A stretch of DNA of 64,000 nucleotides from JAFDBW01 sp963723355 (GTDB lineage Bacteria; Desulfobacterota; Desulfuromonadia; Desulfuromonadales; BM103). The position numbers were made by a program, and so were the translations under genes. Positions 37,225-46,696 of the stretch are shown one piece after another; position 1 is the first letter of the stretch, and the number at the start of each line of letters is the position of its first letter. The notes under the pieces were generated by a model that was not told the origin of the DNA, did no database searches, and saw only the letters and a program-made list of their open reading frames with translations. The DNA is taken from positions 77,614-141,613 of the forward strand of contig CAVRQQ010000012.1 of assembly GCA_963723355.1 (NCBI GenBank). Reading direction: 5' to 3'.

Positions 37225-38059
37225 ATTACTCCTTTGTACCGACATGGACCGCACGATTATCCCCAACGGGCGCCAACCGGAACACCCGCAGGCCCGTGAA
37301 CACTTCCGGCAACTTTGCGGATTACCTGTGATCAAGTTGGTTTACGTGTCCGGGCGGCATCTCCAATTAGTTGAGCAGGCGATTGCTGACTACCAGCTGC
37401 CCAAACCAGACTATGCGATTACTGATGTCGGCACAAAAATCTACTGCCGGGAGCAGGCAGAATGGACTGAAATACACGCCTGGCAAAAGCAGATCGCCGG
37501 CGACTGGCAGGGGAGAAGTCATGACCAATTGCAGCATGCACTCAGCAGGTTCCCGGAATTGACCCTGCAGGAGCAGAGCAAGCAAAACGACTTCAAGTTA
37601 AGCTATTACCTGTCACTGGCCGCAGATCGGGACAAGATCCTCCAGCAGGTCGACCAGCAATTGACTCAACTGGGCGTGGCCGCCAGTTTGATCTGGAGTA
37701 TCGACGAGCCGGAGCAGGTCGGCCTGCTCGATGTGCTGCCGCGCAACGCAACCAAATTGCACGGCATCGAATTCCTGCAGCTGCACTTGGGATACGGACC
37801 GCAGGAGGTCATCTTTGCCGGTGACAGCGGCAACGATTTGCCGGTGCTGGGCAGTTCAATCCGATCGATTCTGGTCGCCAACGCTGAGCCGGAGATCAAA
37901 CAACAGGCACAGCAGCTGGCCGAGCAGAACGGTAACGCAGAAAACCTCTTTCTGGCGCAGCAGGACAACTTTCCCCTGGGCGGGAATTACAGCGCCGGGG
38001 TTTTGCAAGGTATTGCGTATTACTACCCCGAGATTGGAGAGAAACTGACAGAGTCATGA
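37214..38059 (+). CDS. spp: sucrose-6-phosphate phosphatase
   Basis: HAD phosphatase that releases free sucrose, 281 residues from ATG 37214 inside the end of sps; a longer frame from 37103 would duplicate sps sequence. Catalytic motif 1 is LLCTDMDRTIIPNG (D-x-D-x-T), motif 2 is VYVSGR, and motif 4 is FAGDSGNDLPVLG. The cap region has KLSYYLS and LPRNATKLHGIEFL (K in the motif-3 region), as in SPP. The stop overlaps the next ATG (ATGA). Confidence 0.92.
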   Translation: MTHRLLLCTDMDRTIIPNGRQPEHPQAREHFRQLCGLPVIKLVYVSGRHLQLVEQAIADYQLPKPDYAITDVGTKIYCREQAEWTEIHAWQKQIAGDWQGRSHDQLQHALSRFPELTLQEQSKQNDFKLSYYLSLAADRDKILQQVDQQLTQLGVAASLIWSIDEPEQVGLLDVLPRNATKLHGIEFLQLHLGYGPQEVIFAGDSGNDLPVLGSSIRSILVANAEPEIKQQAQQLAEQNGNAENLFLAQQDNFPLGGNYSAGVLQGIAYYYPEIGEKLTES

Positions 38060-38953
38060 AGAATCGGCGAACAACTCTACATTTTTGGCGAAGTGCTGTT
38101 CGACTGCTTTCCGACTGGGGCAAAGGTTCTCGGCGGCGCGCCGTTCAATGTCGCCTGGCACCTGCAGGCTCTCGGCGATCAACCCCGGTTCATTTCACGG
38201 ATCGGAAACGATGAGTGTGGCGACCGGATTCTGCAGGCGATGGGCAACTGGGGGATGAGCACCGCGGACATTCAGATCGACAAGGTCCGCCCAACTGGCC
38301 GGGTTGAAGTGACGATCACCGACGGGGAACCAAGTTACGACATCGTTGCCGATAGCGCCTACGATTTCATCTCTGCAGAGCAACTGGGCGAACCAATTAT
38401 GGCCGGAATCCTCTATCATGGTACCCTTTGCCTGCGCAACCTGAAAGCCCGTGACACATTGAGCAAGATCAGTCGCAATAGGAATTTAAGAATTTTTCTC
38501 GATGTTAACCTGAGGCCACCCTGGTGGCAGCGGGATGAAGTCTTCGAGTGGCTAAAAAATGCCGATTGGGTAAAAATGAATCAAGAGGAGCTGCGGCTGC
38601 TCGGGACGTCGGCAACCGATACCCAGCAGCAGATGGCAGAGCTGCAGACAACTTGCGGGCTGGAACAGCTGATTGTCACACGTGGCGAACAAGGCGCCCT
38701 GGTCAGAACCATTGATGGCGAATTTCATTCCCGGCGGCCAGAAAAAGCTGAACATTTGGTCGATACTGTCGGTGCCGGTGATGCCTTCAGCGCGGTATAT
38801 ATACACGGTTTGCGAGCAGGATGGCCGATCTCGACCACACTTGCAAATGCGCAAAAGTTAGCAAGTAAAGTGATTGGGATACGTGGTGCAACAACCACTG
38901 ACGCAGCCTTCTATCAGGACTTTATAACGTTTCTTTCTGTCAATAGTGACTGA
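38056..38953 (+). CDS. fructokinase, PfkB family (one frameshift at the 5' end)
   Basis: Ribokinase-like sugar kinase, about 298 residues, placed here to phosphorylate fructose released by amylosucrase. GGAPFNVAWHLQALGDQPRF is the substrate-side motif and DTVGAGDAFSAVYIHGL holds the catalytic Asp and anion hole. The main frame opens only at 38093. The ATG at 38056, which overlaps the spp stop, joins it if one G is removed at 38066-38067 (MKNREQLYIFGEVLFDCFP). The substrate is inferred from context; PfkB proteins vary. Confidence 0.88.
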
Positions 38954-38997
38954 GCAAAACAGACCATAACCTCAACAACCGATTTTAAGGCAGTTTT

Positions 38998-40949
38998 ATG
39001 TACGAACAGATTTCTCACACGCTTCTGAATGACATTCTCAACCGTATCAAACCGGAGATTTCGGAGCAGGACCTGAGGCATTTCTACACCCGCCTGGGGG
39101 CCAACTTTTACGGCATTCACTCGCTGTTTCAACGACTCTACGGCGACCGGGACGATTTCGACAATCAGGCGCAGAAGCTGGTCGAAACCATGGCTCAGCA
39201 ATATATCAAACGCCCGGAAAAACTTCGCCAACTCGATCTGGAGCGGGAAAAGGATTACAACTGGTTTCTCAGTCAACAATGGGTCGGCATGGCCCTTTAC
39301 TGCAAAGGTTTTGCCGACACTCTGCAGGGGCTGCAAAAGCGGTTGCACTATTTCCAGGAACTGGGCATCAACCTGGTGCATGTGATGCCGATCTTGCGCT
39401 GCCCGGAAGGGAGCAGCGACGGCGGTTACGCGGTCAGTGATTTTCGTGAGATCAACCCGGAGGTCGGCACCTTGGAGGATGTCCGGCAACTGGCTGATGA
39501 GATGCGCAAACGCGACATCCTGCTGGTGCTTGATGTGGTTGTCAACCACACCTCCAACAAACACGACTGGGCGACTCACGCCAGGGCCGGCGAGCAGAAG
39601 TACCTCGACTACTACTACACGTTTGAAAACCGCAACGTGCCAGACATGTTTGAGCAGAGCATGCCGGAGATCTTCCCAGAGACCGCGCCCGGCAACTTCA
39701 CCTGGGACGAGGAGATGGGCCGCTGGGTAATGACCGTCTTCAACGATTACCAGTGGGATCTGAACTACAGCAACCCCGCGGTATTCATCGAGATGCTCAA
39801 CATCATCCTCTTCTGGGCCAACCAGGGCGCCGACATCCTGCGGCTCGATGCCGTGGCGTTTCTGTGGAAAAAAATCGGCAGCACCTGTCAGAATGAACGT
39901 GAAGCCCATCTGATCCTGCAACTACTCAAAGATTGCTGCCAGGTCAGCGCACCGGGCGTGGTTTTCATCGCCGAAGCGATCGTCGCACCGGTGGAGATGA
40001 TCAAATATTTTGGCGAAGATGCGGTTATCGCCAAGGAATGTGAGATCGCCTACAATGCGACCTTCATGGCGCTACTCTGGGACGCGGTGGCGACCAAGAA
40101 TGCCCGTCTGCTGAACCAGGGGATCAAAAGCCTGCCGGTCAAACTGGAAAGGGCCACCTGGCTCAATTACGTACGCTGTCACGATGACATCGGGCTCGGT
40201 TTTGACGACCGGGACATCCTGCTCTGCGACTACGAACCGGCCCGACACCGGAGATTTCTGGTCGATTACTTCACCGGCAAGTTTGGCCACTCCCACGCCC
40301 GAGGACTCCCATTCGGACAGAACACCAAGACCGGCGACACGCGCATTTCCGGCTCTCTCGCATCACTGGTCGGGCTGGAGCATGCACTTGAAAGCGGCGA
40401 CAACCAAGCCATCGACGATTCGATCAAGCTGGTTCTGCTGCTACACGGCATGATTCTGTCGTTCGGCGGCATCCCGCTGCTTTACTACGGGGATGAACTT
40501 GGCACGCTGAATGACGATTCCTACCGAGACGATCCTTATAAAAAAGGGGACACGCGCTGGGTCCATCGACCTTCTATCGACTGGGATAAGGCGGAACGCA
40601 GGAACACTCCTGGAACCGTCGAGTATGAAATTTTCAGTGCCTTAAAAAGAATGATTGCGGTGCGTAAAGAAATCGACGTATTCGCTGATTTCAACAACCG
40701 CGAGCTGCTCGAAGTCGAGAATCCGCACCTGTTTGTGTTCGGTCGTTACCATTTGCAAAAGCAAACAAACACGTCCTGGTCGTGGCCAACTTCAGCGACA
40801 AACCACAGCACCTCAACCTCGAAGACCTGGGGATCTGGGGGACACAATACCGCTCCCTGGTTGATCTGTATCGCGGTGAAAGTCCGGACGTTTTCAAAAA
40901 CAGTTTGGTGATTCCGGAATTCGGTTTTTACTGGCTGTGCGAACGATAA
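38998..40949 (+). CDS. ams: amylosucrase (GH13; one frameshift near the end)
   Basis: Cleaves sucrose, releasing fructose and transferring glucose to glucan. About 650 residues. Amylosucrase features are the helical N-terminal domain (MYEQISHTLLNDILNRIKPE), ILLVLDVVVNHTSNKHDWA, the nucleophile in ILRLDAVAFLWK, the acid/base Glu in VVFIAEAIVAP, and YVRCHDDIGLGF for the third acid. The frame is lost after RYHLQK at about 40757-40760, where one A seems missing; the proper end (HVLVVANFSDKPQHLNLEDL to FGFYWLCER) stops at 40949. It closes the sps-spp-frk-ams order known from halotolerant methanotrophs. Confidence 0.93.
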
Positions 40950-41046
40950 TTCATGGGCGATCAGGCGTCTGTTCCCTCTAGAAAGAGCTGTTACAAGTTG
41001 ACATACCGCTCTGACTTATGACCCTGCTCATAGGACAGAGTGCTTC

Positions 41047-41085
41047 GCCCTGCTCCAATCCACCCTCCGTGGAGTCGGGCTTTTT
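41047..41085 (+). terminator. intrinsic terminator of the sucrose operon
   Basis: GCCC-tg-CTCCA pairs with TGGAG-tc-GGGC, followed by five T. It lies about 100 bases past the amylosucrase stop. Confidence 0.65.
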
Positions 41086-41171
41086 CATCTACGAGGGTCA
41101 GTACGAATTTCGAATTACAGCCATTTTCAATCGCACCAAACGATGCAGGATTTATAATTGACCTCTACCCT

Positions 41172-41289
41172 TTGACCTCAGGGTATAAACGGTTATAGTT
41201 AATAATAACTGATTTGTGTAGGTATCTCGGATTCTTCAGGATCGACGTAATACAATCGTAGGCGCCCGCAGAATAGGGGTGCTTTTTTT
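41172..41289 (+). promoter_or_regulatory. promoter followed by a leader with a terminator hairpin
   Basis: TTGACC (41172-41177) and TATAGT (41194-41199) are 16 bases apart. About 55 bases later GGCGCCC / GGGGTGC forms a stem (41261-41282) followed by seven T. The transcript would be an 85-nt RNA or, with readthrough, the leader of the small gene at 41364. The ligand or regulator is unknown. Confidence 0.4.
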
Positions 41290-41363
41290 ACCTTCACAAA
41301 AGAGCAACGCGAACAATGACCAGCGTTAACGTTTCGTGAACAGTTCAGAGAGGATCACAGCTA

Positions 41364-41624
41364 ATGTCCATGCAGGCGAAACAACTACTGAACAAGATGG
41401 TGATGAACGACATGCGGCACTTAGGTCCGTCTGGAACGCTAAAATTAATGGAGAGCTTGATTGATAATGACCTGTCGCACCTTGATCAAAACGTGGAGCT
41501 TTTAGCGGCGGGGCTGTATGAGGCACTGAAGGCACGGGGAAAACTGGCGTCCTTGACGTATAAGCCGATTGTGTATAAGGAGCAAGAAGTCCCCTTGGCC
41601 CTGAGCCTGAATGATTTACTTTAG
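41364..41624 (+). CDS. small hypothetical protein (86 residues)
   Basis: Unrecognised. It starts MSMQAKQLLNKMVMNDMRHL; AGAGG lies about 10 bases upstream. The sequence is predicted largely helical and slightly acidic, with no cysteines, signal peptide or membrane segment. It is preceded by a leader with a terminator-like hairpin and followed by a strong bidirectional terminator, so it is probably a single-gene transcript. Confidence 0.6.
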   Translation: MSMQAKQLLNKMVMNDMRHLGPSGTLKLMESLIDNDLSHLDQNVELLAAGLYEALKARGKLASLTYKPIVYKEQEVPLALSLNDLL

Positions 41625-41686
41625 CGAAGAAACTATGATTATTTGTAGCTGAGGTGTTTTTTATGTTTAGCCCTCAATAAATGCAA

Positions 41687-41715
41687 AATGGCCCGTCCTT
41701 CCTGGATGGGCCATT
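41687..41715. terminator. bidirectional terminator
   Basis: A 12-bp stem AATGGCCCGTCC / GGATGGGCCATT with one G-T pair, in the gap between convergent genes at 41624 and 41765. It is followed by T-rich sequence on both sides. Confidence 0.65.
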
Positions 41716-41764
41716 CTTATATTGCAGGGTAACTGTGCGGGATAGTAGAAGCAGTTAATGACTC

Positions 41765-42169
41765 TCAAAGGTCCCCGGTCAGTTGCTGTAACTTGAACAG
41801 CTTCGGATTCAGGCTTTTGACGCAATCAACGATCTCCTGCAGCCCGGCCTCGTCAATCCCGGTCTCTTCGTCTCTGCCCTGGAACCAGTCATAACCTTTT
41901 GGCAGCTCCGAGAAGGTCCCGTCGCGCAGCAGGGCAACATCGACCATCTCGTTGATCCGGCCGGTCGCTTCCCATGGGTCACGGTAATCATATTGCCTGG
42001 CGACCACATGCAGCATCAAGCCGTTTTTGAAAGCACCCTTGACCTCGAAAGAGAACTCCCGCGGGGCACTGTAATTGTCCGTGCGGCCACCGCGCGACAT
42101 GACCCGCGCCCCGGCCGCTTCCAGTATCTTCTTGACCGACTCCTCGGTCATCGGTTTCGCTTGGTCCAT
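41765..42169 (-). CDS. hypothetical protein (134 residues)
   Basis: Unrecognised. MTEESVKKILEAAGARVMSR looks like a helix followed by basic residues; a beta-rich middle (FSFEVKGAFKNGLMLHVVAR) follows, then a short acidic helix near the end. There are two cysteines at most, no signal peptide and no membrane segment. GAGG precedes the ATG by about 5 bases. It lies 109 bases downstream of the VWA/MoxR pair on the same strand and could belong to that operon. Confidence 0.65.
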   Translation of the reverse strand: MDQAKPMTEESVKKILEAAGARVMSRGGRTDNYSAPREFSFEVKGAFKNGLMLHVVARQYDYRDPWEATGRINEMVDVALLRDGTFSELPKGYDWFQGRDEETGIDEAGLQEIVDCVKSLNPKLFKLQQLTGDL

Positions 42170-42278
42170 CTTTGCCTCGCTATAAGAATCAGTATCCAGA
42201 ATAATTTACAGGGATGAAGGGGATGAGGGGGATTAAAAGACTGATCAAATTGTTTTTCGCGTCCCGCTCAACGTCCCG

Positions 42279-43565
42279 CTAAGACTCGGTACCGAGTCGT
42301 AGCTCCACCCCCCACTCAACCGGCTTCTGCCCGTCCGGCGTCAGCACCCAGAGGGTCGGGAACTCCATCTCCTGGGGAGCAGGGCCATAGCCGTCGGTCA
42401 GGTAGACGATCGCAGCCGGCAGCGGGTGCATCTGTTTGGCATAGTCGAAAACCGGTCGCAGGTCGGTAAAACCACCACCGTGGACAACCTCGGCAACAGC
42501 CTGGCTGCTGCGGAACGTGTCGATCCGGCGGATGCGGCTGTGAGCATAAAGCACCGTGATGTGACTGTCACGCCCCCTGGCGATCTGCAGCAACTCACGG
42601 GCGAAAGCTTCACGCAGCGGCCCTTCATCGGTCGACTCGCTGACATCGATCGCCACCAGCAGGTTCAGCTGCCGGCGCTTCCTGGTGCCGGGCGTGTCAT
42701 GCTGAAAACGCCGGTGCTGGCGCTGCCAGGTACTTTGCCGGCCGATACGCCCGGCGGTGCCGATAAACTGGCGCAGCACTTGCTGCCAGGGAATCGCCGG
42801 CGGTGCCAGCCAGCCGTCGACCAGTTCACTGACGTCTTCGGGGACTTCACCATGCGCCTTGCGATGGGCTTCACGAACCATGTCGCGCACCGCCTGCTCG
42901 GCAAGACATTCCGGGGTGCCGTCTGCTTCACTCCAGATCCGGTGGTCATCGACAGGGCGCGGGCTGTTCTGCTCGTCAAGATTTTCCTGCATCCCCTGGC
43001 CGCTCTGTCCACCCTGGCTCTGGTCAACATCACCGATCCCCTCACCTTCCAGGGTGCCGAGATCGAAATCATTTTTCAGAAACCGGGCGTACTCTTCCGC
43101 GGCCAGGCCCGTCTCCAGTCTGAACGCAGCAGGTTGCGGCGCTTCGAGCGGCATATTGTCGATGGAGGGGTTGATCGCCAGGTCGGTTGCAACATCCCAG
43201 GTCAAATGATGGTGGCCGCGTCCGCGCACGGGATGCAGGTGCAGCAGGTGCTTGATAACATGTTCCAGCAGCGCCTGCTGCTCAAGAGAGTGTAATTCTG
43301 AGAATTGCAGAGGATCGACGTTGAGGGTCGGGGTGCCGTTGACCACCGTGACACCGATCGCGTGAGTCCCGGCACCCAGGCGACGACGAAACCCGAGCAG
43401 CAGGTGGCCGTAAAAAGGCTTGCTCTTGAGCAGGCGAACCACCGCATTTTCCAAAACCCGCTGCGGATTCTCGACTGTTTCGATTCGTTTGGGAAATTCC
43501 AGAAGTTCAGCCACCAGCCATCCAGCCTCCAGCCCCCAGCCTCCTGCCTTTAGCCCCGCCTTCAA
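42279..43565 (-). CDS. VWA-like metallopeptidase-fold protein (DUF2201)
   Basis: Up to 428 residues. The N-terminal half resembles the putative metallopeptidase domain, with ALLEHVIKHLLHLHPVRGRG carrying several His; the usual HExxH is HVIKH here, so the proposed catalytic Glu is missing. The C-terminal half is a VWA-like domain (LLVAIDVSESTDEGPLREAF), with DVSES as the metal-site motif. The start is uncertain: TTG at 43565 overlaps the upstream gene, while GTG at 43514 skips a low-complexity GGCTGG tract. Such proteins pair with MoxR ATPases, as here, and are thought to act in assembly or metal insertion. Confidence 0.82.
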   Translation of the reverse strand: MKAGLKAGGWGLEAGWLVAELLEFPKRIETVENPQRVLENAVVRLLKSKPFYGHLLLGFRRRLGAGTHAIGVTVVNGTPTLNVDPLQFSELHSLEQQALLEHVIKHLLHLHPVRGRGHHHLTWDVATDLAINPSIDNMPLEAPQPAAFRLETGLAAEEYARFLKNDFDLGTLEGEGIGDVDQSQGGQSGQGMQENLDEQNSPRPVDDHRIWSEADGTPECLAEQAVRDMVREAHRKAHGEVPEDVSELVDGWLAPPAIPWQQVLRQFIGTAGRIGRQSTWQRQHRRFQHDTPGTRKRRQLNLLVAIDVSESTDEGPLREAFARELLQIARGRDSHITVLYAHSRIRRIDTFRSSQAVAEVVHGGGFTDLRPVFDYAKQMHPLPAAIVYLTDGYGPAPQEMEFPTLWVLTPDGQKPVEWGVELRLGTES

Positions 43566-44623
43566 GATGCTTCCCGGCTGATCGCCTCGATCGCCTCCAG
43601 GACGACATCATCATAGTCGTCCTTGCACAGAACCTCGGCAACCTTGGGGATCTTGACCAGGGCCTTGACCAGGCCAAAGCGCAGATCGCGCGGCAACGAG
43701 CCGATATAGGCGACCAGGTTCTGCTCCTGCTCCAGAGTCATAACCGGGTCGACATCGAGCGTCGTCACGACATCGTTGAGGGTCACCGCCTGCAGGTCGT
43801 CACGCTGGCTGCGGACCAGCTCTGCAACATCCGGCCAGTTATCAAGCAGCTGGCGGGCGGTCACCGGCCGCTCTTTCTGCTCGTTGACCCAGCGCAGGAA
43901 ACTGACTGCAGCTTCCTGGCCGACGATGCCGGCATAAATCTCCATCTCCAGGTCGACCGGAAAACGGCAGGAGCGGCGCAGGGTGCTGACCATCTCCCAG
44001 GCCCGCTCGGTCGGCTCAACCTGCATGTCGAGCGGCGAGCCGGGCTTGGCGAGCAGGTTCGGATACACGGCAAGGAATTGCTGGACCCCTTCATCAAACT
44101 CCTGCTCCCTGGCATAGCGGGCCCAGCAATTGTAATCGGTTTCGACGTAGATCATGACCATCCGATCCAGCAGGGCACGGTCCAGGGTTGCCACCTGGTA
44201 ACTGCCGTCCGGCGGGTTGATCGATACGACAACTTTATGTTTTTGGTGCAGGGTGTGAGTGTGCAGGCGGCGCTGCTGGTTTTCGACCGGCGGCTCAACG
44301 AACTGGAAGATCGCCTGCAGGGTATCTTCCTGCTGCGCCCGGTTCAGCTCATCACAGTGCACGATCGTCTCGGCAGCATCATCGGCCGGCCACCAGGATG
44401 GTCTCGACCAGTGCATGACCTTGTCCTCGCGATACGGGATGCCGACCAGGTCGCCGACTTCCATCTGGCCAAGCCGCAGGGCGACATAGTCACGGCCGAT
44501 TTCCCGGCAGACCTGCACGATACCGGCACTTTTACCGACGCCGCGATGCCCGACCACACAAGGAGTCAGATTGGTTTTGCTGATAATTTCTGCGAGCACC
44601 TGCTTCATCTGGGTGATATTCAT
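43562..44623 (-). CDS. MoxR-type AAA+ ATPase
   Basis: 353 residues from ATG 44621-44623, which has CGAGG 5 bases upstream; a longer open frame to 44746 lacks such a site. Walker A is VVGHRGVGKSAGI at about residue 21 and Walker B is TIVHCDELNRAQ at about 86, followed by sensor 1 in VVVSINPPDGSYQVATLDRA and an arginine-finger region. MoxR ATPases work with VWA proteins as chaperones for cofactor loading; the gene overlaps the VWA gene's TTG start by 4 bases. The client is unknown. Confidence 0.88.
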   Translation of the reverse strand: MNITQMKQVLAEIISKTNLTPCVVGHRGVGKSAGIVQVCREIGRDYVALRLGQMEVGDLVGIPYREDKVMHWSRPSWWPADDAAETIVHCDELNRAQQEDTLQAIFQFVEPPVENQQRRLHTHTLHQKHKVVVSINPPDGSYQVATLDRALLDRMVMIYVETDYNCWARYAREQEFDEGVQQFLAVYPNLLAKPGSPLDMQVEPTERAWEMVSTLRRSCRFPVDLEMEIYAGIVGQEAAVSFLRWVNEQKERPVTARQLLDNWPDVAELVRSQRDDLQAVTLNDVVTTLDVDPVMTLEQEQNLVAYIGSLPRDLRFGLVKALVKIPKVAEVLCKDDYDDVVLEAIEAISREAS

Positions 44624-44943
44624 ATCAACCTCGGCTCGAGATTTATTCGTGTTCACACTACAAGGCCCAACGAGTTGGACGCCTTTGAACCGGCAGGGAA
44701 ACCTTCTGACGGCAAAGATAACTCTGCGAGTCAACTTTGATACCATACAGCAATCTGCATGTTAAAGTCCATGCCTGGCCTTTTTGTCCACCGGCAAAAT
44801 CTCTTGTTTGGGAAACCTCAATTTGGTTCAAAAGTTTGCACAAGTGCCGGTTATGATATAAACATTAACAAGGATAGATGCCGGTTGACAAACCATGGAT
44901 TCCGATACACCGTCTGTCACCCCAGCCTAAGGAGATTGATTTC

Positions 44944-45879
44944 ATGAAGGAACTGAGCACGCCAGACAACAAACCGGCCGTTGCCGCGGGGCAGGGATTG
45001 TCCAGATACGGGTGCTACATAACCATTGGCCTGATCCTGACTCTGCTCATGCTTACGGGCTGCGCAACGGGGAAAAAGACCTCCAGCATGGTGTTGACCC
45101 CGGTCACCGACACGCCCACCGGGATACATCACCAGGGGAAATTCGTCTGGAATGACCTGCTGACCGACGATGTGGAGACCGCCAAGGACTTTTACGGCCA
45201 GCTGTTCGGCTGGACTTTTACGCAACTGGGCCGCTACACGGTCGTGCAGAGCGAAGGTCGAAGTATCGGTGGCATGGTCGAGCTCAAAGCGGATCCGGAA
45301 AAACCGAGCGCTGCACGCTGGCTCTGCACCCTTTCCGTTGACGACGTGGACGCTGCCGTCGCACTGGTCAAGAGCGAAGGGGGGACGGTCAATGAGGGGC
45401 CACTGGAGCTGCTGAATCGCGGCAGAGGAGCCCTGGTCAGAGATCCGCAGGGAGCGCAGCTGTTACTGCTGCACGCGAAAGAGGGGGACCCGGAAGATGA
45501 AGAGCCGGCCATGATGTCCTGGCTGTGGCACGAGCTCTGGAGCAATAACGCCGAGGCCTCGCTGGCTTTTTACCAAAAGCTCGCCGGATACGATTATGAA
45601 GGAGATGCGACCGACTACCTGATCCTGACCAGAGAAGATCAGTGGCGGGCAGGCATCCGCTTCATTGATGACAGTGAACTCGAAATGCGCTGGGTGCCGG
45701 TTGTCCGCGTCGTCGATACCGAGGCTATTGCGGAAAAGGCCGAACAGCTGGGTGGTGAAATTCGCGTCGCACCCCGCCCGACCGAAAGTGGTGGCAGCGT
45801 CGCATTACTGGTTGACCCGTCGGGTGCACGCGTGATTATCCAGAGCTGGACGGCGCCCACACCTGAGCAGGAGAATTAA
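44944..45879 (+). CDS. lipoprotein with two glyoxalase/VOC domains
   Basis: 311 residues from ATG 44944, with AAGGAG 8 bases upstream. A signal peptide ends in a lipobox (MLTGCATG) at about residue 40, after a longer N-terminal tail than usual. Two VOC modules follow (FVWNDLLTDDVETAKDFYGQ and WHELWSNNAEASLAFYQKLA), each ending with a DPQGA or DPSGA motif. Related soluble proteins bind small molecules or metals. Export as a lipoprotein is unusual; I infer outer-membrane or periplasmic anchoring. Function unknown. Confidence 0.82.
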   Translation: MKELSTPDNKPAVAAGQGLSRYGCYITIGLILTLLMLTGCATGKKTSSMVLTPVTDTPTGIHHQGKFVWNDLLTDDVETAKDFYGQLFGWTFTQLGRYTVVQSEGRSIGGMVELKADPEKPSAARWLCTLSVDDVDAAVALVKSEGGTVNEGPLELLNRGRGALVRDPQGAQLLLLHAKEGDPEDEEPAMMSWLWHELWSNNAEASLAFYQKLAGYDYEGDATDYLILTREDQWRAGIRFIDDSELEMRWVPVVRVVDTEAIAEKAEQLGGEIRVAPRPTESGGSVALLVDPSGARVIIQSWTAPTPEQEN

Positions 45880-45881
45880 TC

Positions 45882-46355
45882 ATGATGAGATATATAGGAT
45901 TCCTGCTCATCGGTGCCATGCTTTCAACGATATTATTGCTGACAGGATGTTCCGGTTCGGGTGGCCGTTCATCCTCCTCGGTGGTTTACGGCAGTTACTA
46001 TGACCCCTACCCCGGATGGGGCCACAGAACTGTTTACAATGACTACAGACCGCGCCCTCCCCACCACCGGCCTCCTCCAGGGTACCGGCCCCCGCCGGGG
46101 CACAGGCCACCTCCGGTACCGGCCGCCGCCAGGGTACAGGCCGCCGCCAGGGCAGACCGCACGCACCGCCGGGCATGGGCCGCCACCGGGGGCAGGCCAC
46201 CGGGCATTGGCCGACCTCCGGGCGGCAAGCCTCCGGGAGCCAGGCCACCGCGACCGACACCTCGGCCATCGCCAAGGACGCCGCTGACAAGGAGGGAACC
46301 GCCACGGCAGATACTGCGAGGGCCCTGCCAAAGAGAAACAACAACCGACAGATAA
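45882..46355 (+). CDS. proline-rich lipoprotein (frame uncertain)
   Basis: Starts 2 bases after the VOC lipoprotein gene and is probably co-transcribed. A signal peptide with lipobox LLTGCSGSG is clear, followed by VVYGSYYDPYPGWGHRTVYN. After residue 60 it becomes repeats of RPPPGY/H. The repeats hop between frames (from HRPPP to RYRPPPGYRPPPG, RPHAPPGMGR and GRPPGIGRPPGGKPPGARPP), so about three indels are suspected in this low-complexity part and the C terminus is not reliable. An intrinsic terminator follows at 46361. Confidence 0.65.
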   Translation: MMRYIGFLLIGAMLSTILLLTGCSGSGGRSSSSVVYGSYYDPYPGWGHRTVYNDYRPRPPHHRPPPGYRPPPGHRPPPVPAAARVQAAARADRTHRRAWAATGGRPPGIGRPPGGKPPGARPPRPTPRPSPRTPLTRREPPRQILRGPCQRETTTDR

Positions 46356-46360
46356 ACATC

Positions 46361-46390
46361 AAAGCGCCCCGAAGATTCTCGGGGCGCTTT
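46361..46390 (+). terminator. intrinsic terminator
   Basis: AAAGCGCCCCGA pairs with TCGGGGCGCTTT. It ends the VOC/proline-rich lipoprotein operon. The following 300 bases to 46696 show nothing I recognise. Confidence 0.75.
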
Positions 46391-46696
46391 GCTAATTACT
46401 GTTTCTGCGATGATTCCCGTCGTGGGAATCTTTGTCGGATCACCCGAATGCTGCGATCCGGATTTCAGGTACTTTCAGTTCGATGAGACTTCCCCTGAAT
46501 GGCCCGGCGGATCAGAGACTGGCATAAGTCTTCCTCCTTTGCATTTGCAGGACCTCTTTTATCGATTGAGGTAGTTAAACTATACCACAAAAGACGGAGA
46601 AGAAACCAACCAGGAAGTCACTTTTTCAGAATGATGACAAAGCCCGCGCGTAATGCGAGATTTGTTTTTGCGCAGCACGTGGAATTTCTGTAAAAA

